This document shows, piece after piece, positions 27,080 through 39,637 of a DNA stretch of 64,000 nt. The notes beneath the pieces are model-generated. The model searched no databases, was not told the DNA's origin, and saw only the letters and a list, made by a program, of their open reading frames with translations. Position 1 is the stretch's first letter; each line of letters starts with the position of its first letter. A program made the translations under genes and the position numbers. The stretch comes from Sclerodactyla briareus (lineage: Eukaryota; Echinodermata; Holothuroidea; Dendrochirotida; Sclerodactylidae), in contig JAODTK010005767.1 in the NCBI GenBank assembly GCA_026419785.1, positions 62,001 through 126,000 on the forward strand, in the 5' to 3' direction.

Positions 27080-28260
27080 TTACCTTCCCTGTAACCGTCT
27101 CCTCTAACTGCTCTGTCGTCAGCTTGACTGCATCCGTTTCAGATTAGCTGTAGCTGTACTATCTTGCTTACATTTGCCTCCGCTTGACTGTTTTCTGTCA
27201 TACATGATTGTGATGAACTGAAGTAACTGGAATTCACAAAACAACCCCACTCTCTGCTCCCCCCCCCCCCCCCCCCAGATGAACAAATCGGCACCACTGG
27301 TCTAAGATTGATTGTAGCTGTCTCATCTTGTCTACATTTGTCTCAGCTTAGTTAGCTCTAAATGCTTTTGTCCTATCCTCCTTTAGCCTACGTCTGTTAC
27401 AGGTTCAGCAGTTGTATCTGTCTTCAGAGTGACTGCAGCTCTCTCATCTTGCCTACATTTATCTTAGCCTGGCTGCATTTGCCTTTAGGTTGGCTATTTC
27501 TTTCCTCCTTTTTTGCCAACATCCGTTACAGCAGTTGGGTTCAGCAGTTGCATCTGTTTCCAGATGGCTCTAGCTGTCTCATCTTGCTTGTATCTGTATC
27601 AGTTTGACTGCATCTGTTCAGATTGGCTGTAGTTGTCTCATCTGGTTTACATTTGTCTCAGCGTGACTGTATCTGTCCTGAGTTAGCTCTAAATGCTTTT
27701 GTCCTATCCTCCTTTAGCCTACGTCTGTTACAGGTTCAGCAGTTGTATCTGTCTTCAGAGTGACTGCAGCTCTCTCATCTTGCTTACCTCTATCTCAACC
27801 TAGCTGCATTCATTTTGGTTGACTATTTCTTTCCTCCTTTTTGGCTATCTTGTTCAGCAGTCGGGTTCAGCAGTTGCATCTGTCTCCAGAGTGACTGTAG
27901 GTCTCTCAACTTGCTTACATTCATCTTAGCCTGACTTCATCTGCTATAAGTTGGCTATTTCTTTCCTCCTTCTTACCTACATCTAACAGCAGTTGGGTTC
28001 AGCGAGTTGCATATGGTCTTCTATACTGTTAGGTCCTCTCAACTTGCTTACATTCATCTTAGCCTTATTTCTGACTGCATCTGCTATAAGTTGCTAGTTC
28101 TTTCCTCCTTCTTACCTACATTGTTACAGCTTTGGTTCTCATTTTGCTATTTCTTCATATTTGGCTGTACGGTCATCTCTGCTTGCATCTGTTAGCAGCT
28201 GGCTGCAACCTGTTCAGATTTGTTGTTATCTCTGCCTGACTGCTCATTGCAGCTGTTTTC
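27080..28260. repeat. Degenerate pyrimidine-rich minisatellite
   Basis: The block repeats variants of CTGTCTCATCTTGCTTACAT, TGACTGCATCTG and TTTCTTTCCTCCTT. A higher-order copy is nearly exact: about 100 bases beginning GTTAGCTCTAAATGC at 27351 recur at 27682, a 331-bp shift. The TTTCTTTCCTCC segment recurs near 27508, 27828, 27957 and 28087. The short open frames here are by-products of the repeat. Confidence 0.8.
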
Positions 28261-29251
28261 TATCACCCGTTTCCTGCAGAAGGCTGTCCAAGTCGAATGA
28301 CCCTCTCAGATAACCTGTATCTCTTTCAAATTGATATTTGACAGTAGCTGGCTGGGGCTGTTTTGGCTTTACTGCATATTTATCCCAGATTTGGTTTGCT
28401 GTCTCCACTGCAATCTGTCTCAGATGCCTATATCTGTTACAGCTAGGCAGTAGCTTCCAGCAGCTATGTTTGACTTGACTGCCTGGGGGGTGCCTCGCCC
28501 ACCAACTTCCAGCTTTGAGCAAAATCCTAACCGAGCCATTCAGGGCCAGTGACATAGCCAATTCTTCAAGCATAAGCATTACTGGTAAGCGTTAACCTAA
28601 CACAATTGTGAAAATATATCAAAATAGTCTACTGAAGAAAACTGGGTAAAAACCAGAAAAATGTTTGAATGCACTCTGAGCTAATGGGAGGAGGGGTCTG
28701 GAATAGGATGGCAGTAGCTCAATATGAATGAGGATATGTTTGTAGGCAAGTTCTTCCATTCATTCACCTCTGTGTGGATCACTCACTGCAGCTACAATTG
28801 GGTCAGGCATTGATGTTGGTTATCATCCATCACCAAGTGAGGTGGGGGGTATCCTTCTTAGGTAGGTTAAGTTTGGATGTTAATCAATGAGACTTCTTAA
28901 GCAATCCGATATAATGGGAAGAGTCCGTGGCATGCCAAATGGGCGTGGTCCTCTCCTTAATTCCAGAAACCCACATTTGTGATTAAATGGTGCCTTCATG
29001 GCTCCCTCATAACTTGGCACTGTCTGTGAGAAGTGGGAAATGTGACTTAAATATATTTTTTCTAAAACTTTCAAAACCACCCTGATTTACTAACTTTGCT
29101 TGTATAGTATGAAAACTTTGCTTCCCCCCTCCCCCCCCCCCCATTATTTACCCCTGGCGGTCTCCATCAGTTTTACACTAACCCTTCCGCCTGCCCTTGC
29201 CTCTCTCTTTTCCTCTGCATTCTTTTCCTTTCGTTGTACCGTGGACCTCAG

Positions 29252-29342
29252 TCTCTTCAGCTAGACAGGGCCTGCTGCTTTGGTGGGGGACAGAGAAGAC
29301 TGCCCCCTACAAGAACGTCTCTGTCAAAAACTTCGACCTGAG
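29252..29342 (+). CDS. ACTN: Alpha-actinin, exon opening the second calponin-homology (CH2) domain
   Basis: Reading through gives SARQGLLLW, then KTAPYKNVSVKNFDL, the linker and first helix of CH2 in alpha-actinin. The exon ends CTGAG before GTACTG, leaving two bases of a serine codon completed by the next exon, exactly as in vertebrate actinin genes. The start is set at the CTCAG acceptor at 29247-29251; one base seems to be missing just after it, because TCAGCT should follow six bases, not five. Where WCQRKT is expected the DNA reads TGGTGGGGGACAGAGAAG: extra G residues plus a lost A give a net three-base insertion. A different acceptor at 29260 (TCTTCAG) is possible but would remove conserved residues. 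Confidence 0.93.
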
Positions 29343-32300
29343 GTACTGATCAGCCTTTACAAGAAATTGCTAAGACGGGACAAGAACAGGTGTTCATCGG
29401 TGAATAGAAAATCAGTATCGCAGTGGCTGTATATACCCATGCTGCATCCTGGTTCACACTCCTACCTTTTCGCCTGCCACTCGGGTATTCCTGCTTTGCA
29501 CTCCTATGCATCATCCTTCACATTCAAACACATTATCTGTTACATTATTTTATATACGTGATGCTTCTCACTTCCTCGCTATAACCTTGCCCAAAATATA
29601 TGAAACTTCACTACAAAGCTGTGATGCGTGCTTGTAATCAGAAACTGAACTGCAATTCATTAATCACATATTCAACCCTCCTCACACCTTTGGTCAGAGG
29701 AAATCTCCATTTGCAGTGCTGAGAACTGTCATTTAAAGCCTACAAAATGAAACGAATACTGCACGTTTCAGTGTTGTCACTGCAGCATCGTGACATGGTT
29801 GCGCCGTCAATGGCATATCAACGCTTTTTGGTGTTGCCACTTTTTTCACTTGTGCTACCACTCACCTGCATAATGTAACACTAACAGCACCGTGTATGTA
29901 AACACGCTTCCCCCCCTCCTACTACTGCGTCTGCACCCCTCCCCCCCCTCACTGCCATGCCTGATTTTATGTTTCACACTTTAACGGTATCGTTTTGACG
30001 TTTTTATCCTTTTCTTTCCTTCGACCATCCACCAACCAACCAACAAGATGACGGCGAAGGAAGGTTTGTTGTTGTGGTGTCACGAAAGACGAACCATACC
30101 GTAACGTGAAGGTCACGGACTTCCACATGAGTGCCTTAGCTATGGAATTGAGGCTTGTTACAAGTCGATGTAACTTGCACCAGTCATGAACAAATAAATC
30201 CATCAGTACCTTTTGGAAAGTCACTTGAGCAAATGCATTTGGACGAATGGCTTTTCGGTTTTTTCATCAACGTGGAAAATTAGACTAAAAATGAAACCAT
30301 TTCCTGCGCATTGGGTAAATCAATATTTATTGCAATATTTCACATGATGTCACTCTGTTGCCCTATCAAGTTTACCACAACCAGTTTATTCAGCCTTGGC
30401 AAAAAATTCAGACTTTGTTGCACTGCTAAATAGTCTCCAAATTTAGTTGCCCGTAATTTCCAAAATATGTGCACAAAAATATATCTTGTCGTACTCAACA
30501 GCCACAATTGCAACATGTATAAAATCATCATGCGATGCAAACATTTGTCATTAAGTGCTTGGTTACAGGTTTTGCCTAGCAATTTCAATTCTTCAAAACC
30601 ATAAAATAGTACAGCCCCACAGAACATTTCAGTGTTGTTCTTTCATGAGGTGGAGGAGGTAGGTAAGTGAAACCTTGAAAATTTAACCTTCCCATCATGT
30701 GAAGAAGGGTGGAGTCAGCGTCAGAATTTTTGGGACTGAAGTTCCCGATGTTCAACAGGACAGTCAGTGAGGATGGGTGGACCAGACGGAAGCGTCAAAA
30801 ATTTATTAGACTGCGTTCCAGGGAATTAATGCCCCCAGCGTGGTCCCCCGGTTCGAACATACAGGTCCCCTGTTTCCATTACTGTAGCAAATACCTGAAA
30901 ATGATCTCAAGGTGTGATGCTCCTGTAGTGCAGCCTGTCAGAAATTAATCCAGTGTTCAACACCTGTGAGCATCAGTAGTTGAACCAGATGGTGAAAGAT
31001 GTGGTGTGTGTTAGGACCCACCCCCCCCCCCCCCCTCCCCCTCCCCGGCCATGGATAGACCTTGACAAGGTGTATCATTCAATTCCACATACATTGTGAC
31101 ACCCTCATACTCTAGAGTTCCTTGAAAATGAACCACAAGTAGTCCCGACTCTCTGATGGGAAGGCACACCCAGGGTCAGCTTTGTGACTGAAGTTCAGAG
31201 AGATCATGTTACTGACCGTTCCGAGAGATCGTGATCACTTTGCACTGACTAGATCGCAACATTTTAGTGATCATGTGCCATCGCCCAGGGTAATTGTGGT
31301 TGCAGCATCACGCACTGACCCTTGTAGCACCTGCCCGGCTCTGCCTGATCTTGATAACCTCCCTGATGTTTGGGACGCAACCCCCAGCCCCAATTCCAAA
31401 TTCATAGTTCCTACTGCCTGCACCCATTGCAAGCCTTGCGCTTTCGGTGTGAATGAGTGAAACGGGAAAATAAATATGTCTGGTTTATGAAGGCAGAGTG
31501 GCAGTTGATTGACTGTTTAAACTATGTTTTTCTCTCATTCATAGGTTATTTACTGAGGCTAGTTTCGCGATCGACTATTATTCGAACAATAATTGGGAAT
31601 TTTCCTGTCCTGTACGCATGTCCGTATACTTGTTTCGATTGGAACCTTACTGGCCTATTTTTAACAACCCTCAAAAATATGCTATAAACTCTGTTGCCAC
31701 TACTTCTCTGTGAAAACGAAGTTTGGCTATTTGAACCAATTTCCTTTCATTATAGCCTGGAGCTCACCCCTAACACTGTTCATTCTCTATAGTACATTAT
31801 GAGGTTCATATGACAAGGAAACTGTTTTGTCTGCTTACGATATATAGACCAGTACATGTTATCCCTTCCAGTTTGCGTGGGGAAAGGGTGTGGCTGTAAT
31901 TTTGTGAACAAGTCAAATATTGGACCTTTCAAACTTTTTTGGTAAGACGCTTTTGCAGACAACTGAAAAAGCTGCCCTCTTATCTTTGCCGTTCATGTGG
32001 GCTTGAAATAGCATAGAATAACCCTTAACACATATTATTACTCATTGTTGGGCATTCGATCCAAAAATCTATGTAAATTGTCCATCTTCCCTGTTATTGA
32101 TTCCATTATGAACTCAAAGAAGGAATATATGCTGATCTCAGTGTAGGTTTATGTATGATGTGATTGCTGGGCCCGTGAACCCGATAATCTTGACCCCCCT
32201 TGGATGATCAAGCTCACACTACGTAGTTTCGCCCTCATAGTACTGGACCCGGTTGTATTGGGGTTAGGTCCATGGTAATCTGAGGTCAACAGAAGTCTGG

Positions 32301-32615
32301 ATACCATGTGAACATGGTAGGAATGCTTAGTCAAATTTAGCTGAAATAACAGCTTTCTTATGGCGAGAACAGCAACCCCATTGTTTTTTGGTGAAGATAG
32401 GGGTCATTTTCGTATGAAGTTGTAAAATTTCGAGAAATTGATGTTCTGTCCTTTTAGCTTGTTGAACATAATAACCTACTCTAATCTGGATGATCATTCT
32501 ATCTAATAACAATGCTCCCCTTGACATTACCATTTTGAAAAAGTGGCCATGTGTGCCCTGCCTGACCTTCATGCTACTATGAACCACTTGGTTGGTCCCT
32601 CCGAATACATAACAT

Positions 32616-32633
32616 ACACACACACACACACAC
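32616..32633. repeat. CA dinucleotide microsatellite
   Basis: Nine CA units followed by TGCATGCA. Confidence 0.9.
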
Positions 32634-32959
32634 ATGCATGCACTCCTCACAATGAGTGACCAAGTTTCAACCACAGGGGTCAAGTTCATGCAGTGATTTG
32701 AACCTTTCTGGCTACTCTGTTAGCTTAAAACCTTTAAAGAGAAGAGAACGTATTTAGGGTCAAACGGTTACTGCTAATTAATAAGATAAACCTGTTTACA
32801 CTCAATCTCCCCCAGGCACTCCCAGCCTGTCATAAACCCCATGATATCCTGATTGGAATCTTCAAACCGATGTGGCCGTGGACCCTGCTTGTTGATAGTA
32901 TGTGTGATTCATAGTTCCCATGGAATATTGGCACATGAACTTATGCACATGTGACTCAC

Positions 32960-33720
32960 GATATTTGAAATGAGTTTTAACTTCGTGAGGAACAATGTAG
33001 CCCCCATCCACCTCAGTTTCGTTAAGTCTGACGAAGTTTGGAAAATCGCATATGTTTCAAGTGAATCGGATAAAGCGCTAGTTTGGCGAATCAAAATCAA
33101 AATGAACTGCCCGTGTGTGGTCCAATGGGGCGAAAAATTGAAGTGGATCCCAAAACGATCGCCATGTTCCGAAACGTGCATATCTGCAAAAAAGTCAGTT
33201 CGTTGAAAATTCCAAAATGGTCGCCGTTGGAGGGGTGTGGCCACGCCCACTCTTAAAATCATCAGAAAATTCTTCATGGCGGACCTGTCAACCAAAGTTC
33301 AAGTCAGTCGGAATAAAAGTGTTATTTTTGCGAAAATGGGGCGAAAATTAAAGTTGGTGCATATCTGCAAAAAAGTCAGTTTGTCAAATAATCCGAGATG
33401 GCCGCCGTTGGACAGGTGTGGCCACGCCATTTCGAACATGGGTGCCAAATTTCGAGTAAATCGGACACTGCGTTGGAGAGCTAGAGCGCTAACGAGAATA
33501 AAATGCGTTCAGTCAAAAATTCAAGATGGCCACCGCCAGAACGGTGGTCGATGCCGAAATTGTCCGAAATTTTTTTTCATTCATGACCAAACGTGAGGTG
33601 TCAGTTTCGAGTTAAATGGGACAATGCGTTGAAGAGCTAGAACGCTAACGAGAAAAACGCGGCGGCGGAGACAACGGCGGAAACGGAGACGAGATGACGG
33701 CGAAGTCAAAACCATAATAC
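32960..33720. repeat. Interspersed repeat with 181-bp internal duplication
   Basis: The phrase CATATCTGCAAAAAAGTCAG occurs near 33178 and near 33359. Each is followed by a GATGGCCGCCGTTGGA-type segment and GGTGTGGCCACGCC. A further pair, AGAGCTAGAGCGCTAACGAG near 33477 and AGAGCTAGAACGCTAACGAG near 33634, lies downstream. The right end runs CATAATACCCCCTGGACAC. The internal structure suggests an old transposable element or satellite-derived repeat, class unknown. Confidence 0.65.
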
Positions 33721-33754
33721 CCCCTGGACACTACAGTGTCTTGGGGACTATAAT

Positions 33755-34690
33755 GAGTTATACACATATGTCCAATGTGTTAAACCAAACACAACCCTCA
33801 TAGTAGAAAGGCATCTAAACAATCATGTGAAAGATCATCTACATTGAAGGTATCAGGGTTCACATCAATGATGACTCAAGTTCAGATGCAATTTTGTTTT
33901 CTACCCTTGGTGCAATTTCCAATGTGCTTCTGTTAGGACACAAAAAATCATGAATGAAGTGGTCAAAATGCTCACAAGAGAAGCATGGTGTAGTGAGTCC
34001 GCACACCTGGGGGGGGGGGTAACAAGGAAGGTTGGTAGATGTTGTTTCAGAAGCTGCAGTTTTCTGAGAGCAGTGTTTCTGGAAACCCCAGCAAAAGTTT
34101 TGGATAATACGGGATGTCAAGGGAATATAACCAAACAAAATCTCATAGTAGAAGGGCATCTAAATAAACATGTGAAAGATCACCTCCATTGAATGTAATC
34201 AGGGCTCAGGTCAAAGATGACTCAAATGCAGACGAACTGTTTTCTACCCTGGTGCAATTCCGATTTGCTTTTATAGGGCAATTAGGACACGAATATAATG
34301 AAGTCAGTCAAAATGCTCACAAGGGTAGCATGGTGCATGATTCAAGCACACATGAGGGGGAGGGGTAAACATGAGGGGGGGTGGTAACAAGGAAGGTTTG
34401 AGGTGTTGTTCAAGAAGCATTGCGGGTGTAGAGCAGGTTCTGGAGACTAGCTAATGTATAGAATGATACACATATGCCCAAGGTACATCGTACCAAACAA
34501 AATCTTCATAGTAGAAGGGCATCTAAATAAACATGTGAAAGATCACCTCCATTGAATGTAATCAGGGCTCAGGTCAAAGATGACTCAAATCAGACGCAAC
34601 TTTGTTTTTCTACCCTTGGTTCAATTTCCACTGTGCTTCTATCAGGACACAAAATCATGAATGAAGTTGGTCAAAATGAGGTGCAAATAA
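33755..34690. repeat. Three tandem copies of a ~350-bp repeat
   Basis: Each copy contains CTCATAGTAGAAGGGCATCT, ACATGTGAAAGATCA, CATTGAATGTAATCAGGG, GATGACTCAA, TTTTCTACCC, ACACAAAATCATGAATGAAG and TCAAAATG. The TCATAGTAGAA marker falls near 33798, 34142 and 34505, giving periods of about 344 and 362. Copies 2 and 3 are closer to each other than to copy 1. The third copy is truncated on the right. Confidence 0.85.
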
Positions 34691-34860
34691 TGGATCAAGG
34701 CATGAGCTCGTTTATTCAGAATGAAATACCAGTGAATGAATACAGTATGTTGGATGGTGGGAGCACTAATAAGAAAGTGGAGTAGGTTAGGCACTGCTCA
34801 CATGGGTCGAATGGTTCAGTGATGTCTATTGTACATGGTAGGGGGGCGGGGGAACAAGGA

Positions 34861-34902
34861 GGTAGGTGGTGGTAGGTAGGTAGGTAGGTAGGTAGGTAGG
34901 TG
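34861..34902. repeat. GGTA tetranucleotide microsatellite
   Basis: About nine GGTA units in direct tandem, preceded by a variant GGTGGTGGTA. Confidence 0.9.
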
Positions 34903-35387
34903 GCATGTTGCGGCATTTTATCGTAGATGTAGCGATTTTCTGTCCGTTCAGACTCGATGATGTTGTGGTAATGGGACAAATGACAAATCTGTTCGCACTT
35001 TGCGCGTATTGTCCTATTCACCCCTTGGTACACAATACCTGCTGAACCATGGTGCCCTCCTTTGGAACTGTGTCTAAAACAAAATGTGGCCTTGGAACCC
35101 AATGTTGATAGTGTTATCAGTGGTTCATAGTGCTGGGCTGAGATGCTGTAGAGGTGGCCACATTGAAGTAGGGGGGGTATGGTCACATTCACCGGATGAT
35201 GGAGGTAAAAAAGTTCCTATTATGAGACAAGGGAAGGGAGGAGGTGTCAGCTCTGCACCTTGGAAATAGCTTGGTGTGAGTAAACTGTAATGGTATGGGA
35301 GGACTGCGTAGATGTAGGCGTGATGTACAGCAGGTTGTGTCTATGTACAGGGCTGGAGGAGGGGTGGGGTGTTTTTAGTTTTTTCTT

Positions 35388-35422
35388 TTTTTTTTTTTTT
35401 GGGTGTTGTTTTTGTGGGGGGT

Positions 35423-35507
<85 letters not shown>
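35388..35507. repeat. T run followed by an 83-base G run
   Basis: A T tract at about 35388-35400 leads into mixed T and G, then an uninterrupted G tract at 35425-35507. All minus-strand proline-rich and plus-strand glycine-rich open frames here are translations of this run. The true length is unreliable in any assembly, and the tract may be an artefact. Confidence 0.9.
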
Positions 35508-35508
<1 letters not shown>

Positions 35509-37880
35509 GTGCGGACACAGTTGCACACCAAATGTTTCGCATTGTCCCAGGTACGCGAGGAGTACCGTAGTTCCATACGATAACCTTGCTTGCTCTAACC
35601 CCTATCCTGGAATAATTGCTGCTTGCTTAACAAGTATGCAACTGTGGGTAGTGATTCCTTGCCCTATTGGAAAAGTCAAACACTGTTTCCCTGTCCCCTC
35701 TGCTGTTATGTAGTGCTTTTGCTGACAGGCCTGGGGTAGTTTGGGCGTGTTCATGCAGGGCTCCTGCTGCCGCTGCATGAGAGGGAAAGGGGAGGATATC
35801 TTGCACCTAAACTGGCCCTATAACTCGAATAAATTGTTTTGCACCCAAATATTGTCTTGCTTTTATGATGACATTCCCCCCCCCCCTCATCTTGCCAAAG
35901 AAATTATGGATCCATGGTTGTTATTATGTATAGTGTACGAACATGTATAGATTTTGTTTTGCTTGCATTCAGAAGTATTGTTGAATAGCCAAATTTCTTG
36001 CCAAGTCATTTCTGTAATGGCTATAGAAAGTATTTGTCTTTCGGGGTCGTAAGGCCAGTAAAATACGACCTGGGTCAGCAAAAGATGTGCATCCGCCACT
36101 CCGGAGGGACAGTAATGTAGAAATTTACGTGGCATATACTGCATGAACAACCAGCTGAACGATTTCTCAGAGCTTTGCGAAAATGCAAAAAATTACCAGA
36201 CCAACAAAACCTGGCATTTTTTCCCACATTAGGATCTTCACTAACTTGGCAGAAATGAGATAAATTGGGTCTGTTTTGGAAGAGGTTAACAAATAGGCTA
36301 TACTGATAATATTCTTTCTGGCTTGTAGGATTGGTTAGGTTTGAGTATTGGCACTGGATGAAATTATCCTGAAGGGTAACAACACACTGTGAGAAGGAGA
36401 CTATGATTACCAACATTACCAGACAGAATAACTAACCCTTTATTTCACCCAGAGGGTAATTGAATGCTAGTATAAAAACAGTATTAGAAATTACAAGAGT
36501 TTGGAAACAGTTGTACGAATACGGAATAATATGGAATAATACAATGCACTGAGAGGTGGGCAACAACAAGTTTAATCGTTTTATGTATCGTGGAATGAAA
36601 AACGGAGGGGTCTGTTAGTTCTAGTGAACGGTAGCCTCATCCTCCCACTTAAGGCATAAGAGTATTTGCAGCAAAACCATCTTATCATCATGGAACACGA
36701 AAGCACATATCGCTGATTTTCAACGCAGAAGGGGAAATCCGCAGTTGTTCCTCATTAGGCGTGCATGTACAATGTAATTCCTTTTTTGTCGTACGTTGAG
36801 AGGATTGACGTTTCCTCCCGCCCCGTAAAGTCCTCAAAAAGTTTTCTGTACTATAGAAAGCAGGTGCTTTGGAACTAGTTTAGTAATGTTGATTAATCAT
36901 TGTTATACGTTTTAAGCACGAGTTGCTCCCACAAGAGCTTCGAAGTACAGTTACCTTGAGCCAAGTCATCAGTTGCAAAGTGGCTATGCCCAAATCACTG
37001 TATATATAGTTTACTATGAGTGCTTCTTGTTCCGGCTTGATTCTCACTGAGAGCTTTTTTTTGCTGGATCACAGGACTAAACTATGCTGTCCAATGCCAA
37101 ACTGCAATTCCTCTATCGAGTATCCAACTATAAATAGAAATTAGTGTGTGGGTTGCCAGCTGGACGAGGGATATTCGAGGCACACCCGATTGTCTGTGTG
37201 TCCTTAGGGTGAGACAGTAACAGTCCTCCCTTCTTATTATTCTATATGAGACACTGGTCTATCCTAAATCCTAATGTCCTGGACATGCCGCTGTGCATGC
37301 ATTGATATGCGGGAAACTAACAGGTGTCATCCAATTTTGAAACGCGGGAGACACAAAACTGTATAGTTGACAAGCCATCCTCAAAATGTGTCAAGGGAGA
37401 TGTCCTTCTTCCCTCTTCTCCCCCCCCCCCCCCTTCCTTTGGGATTGATTCTTATAGCCAAAGCAGATCACCTTGATTGAGCTCACAGTATCCTGGCCTC
37501 TCAGATCCTTGACCGTGTCGGCTCTCATCTCGATCTGTCAATCTGTCTGAGACCATCCAGTCTGCAGACTGATATGAGTAATGACTTGTTGGGAGAAAAA
37601 CATTGCCAATAAGTGTAGGCCTAGTTCGCAGTGCGGGACAAGCGTGATAGCAAAATGATGTTGGATCGCGGCCGGCACATTGGTCAAACAATAGCCAGTA
37701 CACAGTAAAAGTACCCTCGACTCCAGATTCAAAACAAACGATCGACATGAGCACACAAGTAGAGCTCGTTCTCGAAGTACACATGAAACACGATTCTTCT
37801 TTGGTTCACCAAAGAATGCACAGGTGAGGTCTAAAGAGGTTTCAGGTAATGCGAGAGGAAGAGAAACAAGGTCGATTGAT

Positions 37881-37914
<34 letters not shown>
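37881..37914. repeat. 34-base G run
   Basis: Uninterrupted G homopolymer in the same intron as the 83-base run, flanked by unique sequence. Confidence 0.95.
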
Positions 37915-37915
<1 letters not shown>

Positions 37916-39557
37916 GTGTTTGATATATTAGAGGGGTGGGGTGTCTCGGGCCAGATAGAGGTTCTATACATTCAGAATGTGCCCCAGGGTGGAACAGCAA
38001 AGGTACGGGAGAAATTGCTCACTCTTTTATTATGGACACAGCATGAGAGGCCCTAAAGTACCAGGTACCAGTACAGGTATAGGTATGTATCTGAAAGTGA
38101 GCCAGGTAAGAGATTTATTCAATTCTTCATATTAAGGATCACTGTCCATTAAGCTCGGGTCCCAAACCGCGATTCAACTTTCAGCTCAAAAGCACACGCG
38201 GAAAAGTAGAAAATCACGATCGCCACTGGACAATGGGCACATATCCGTGGGGGAGGGGAGGATATAAACCCCCACTTTTGGGTGATGCTCATTGACTTCA
38301 ACATTTTCACACAGTAATTCTGGTTCAAAGGCCCATCATCCCCCCAGACTTGTTCACATCGATGTGCTCCGCTGCCACCAGATTCAGAACAATGACTCAA
38401 TTCCCTCAGTTCTTCATCATCCTGAGAGGGTGTAGTCATTTTGCACTATAATTTTGGGGTCTGATTCGTGAGCTGACGCTCCAACTTTTGTTTGAGAGTT
38501 TAACGCGTGGTGAATTCCGCCAGTGGGACCCAGGCATCAAGCTGAAAGTAGGTAATCCCTGTGCATAGCTGATTATGTTTAATTACCATGATATACCATC
38601 TTTCAGCAGCTTTGCCTCAGTCATTGCCAAAATGGTAACAATTTTTAAACTTCTTCATTTTTTTTTTATGTCAATCCCACTTCGATGGTAATGCTCAGCA
38701 TGTCATGAATGAAATGCCTGAACATGAACAACATTCATCCTACATGATAACTCATCACGTTGCTGTGTACAGCATGAGCAATCATCACACATTGACAGAG
38801 GTAACAAATGTCATGAAACATTAGTTTCGTTGTCGTTTGACTAATCATGAATGATATGACCAAGTTTTCCTGCATGTATAAAGGACAGTCAGTTAGGTGA
38901 ATATGCACTGGTCTGGTCCGTTTGAAAGTGTTGTTCTTACTGTCCTGTGATGTATACTATTAGTAGAAGATGTACATATATATATAGCCAAGTATGATTT
39001 TGATTAGAATGTATATTTCTTGAGTTCGTGTCATATAAGAGAAGGGGGGGGAACTGAAATCACAACATTTGATGCCCCCACGCTTGAAGCTAGGATGGGG
39101 TGTTAGAGGGATGTGGTATTCGTATGTAATTGAGGAAAAGAAAATTGTCTCGTAGATCGTACCAAAAGATTGTTGCACAAAGGTGTGGATGGTGCATTTT
39201 CTCAACAACACAACAACAAACTTTCCGAATGAACAGAGTTTGCTGGAAGAGTAGATCAATAGTTTTCTTTTGTTTGCATATTCAATAGCGACGGTATGGT
39301 TTAGTGCGTTGAAGGTAAGATAAGCTGATTGAGAAGTGAAGGGGGGTCGGGGGTGACATTGGGGGGGGGGTTATCCACTGGTGGAATTGCCGTGTGAAAG
39401 AGTCTTCATTATCTCCACAGAGGGAAGAAGGGGTAGTTTGAATAGTCCCTCAAATTCCCCCCCTCCTTCTGTTCTCTAGGATTTAATTCCCTCATTCATG
39501 TCAGCCCTACCATTTGATTCTAACATATGCCCTCGTATTGGTTATCCCCCCATCCAG

Positions 39558-39637
39558 CTGGAAGGACGGCCTGGCCTTCTGCGCCCTCATCCATCGCCAC
39601 CCGGCCCGAGCTGATAGACTACCACTCATTAAAGAAG
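39558..39637 (+). CDS. ACTN: Alpha-actinin, exon encoding the middle of CH2
   Basis: Preceded by CATCCAG and followed by GTGAGT. One base completes the serine codon carried over from the exon at 29252; then WKDGLAFCALIHRH and, after a shift of one base, RPELIDYHSLKK. This is the conserved WKDGLxxCALIHRHRP signature of the CH2 domain. The segment is 80 bases where 79 are expected: an extra C in the CCACCC run near 39601 breaks the frame. It ends at a codon boundary as in vertebrate actinins. The following exon (encoding the DD..N and IPKMLDAED region) should lie downstream but was not securely found in the remaining 24 kb. Confidence 0.95.

Larger units (their letters stand above)
29343..39557 (+). 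other. Actinin intron (10.2 kb)
   Basis: Begins GTACTG and ends CATCCAG. It holds a CA microsatellite, a 181-bp duplicated segment, a triplicated ~350-bp repeat, a GGTA microsatellite, two very long G runs and C runs near 31021 and 37421. The largest open frames (158 codons at 34716-35192 and several frames through the G run) have no recognisable domain and are explained by composition or repeats. Confidence 0.85.

Noticed and set aside
35247..35713. Poly-proline and poly-glycine open frames on both strands
   Set aside because: They are direct translations of the 83-base G run and vanish if the run length changes.
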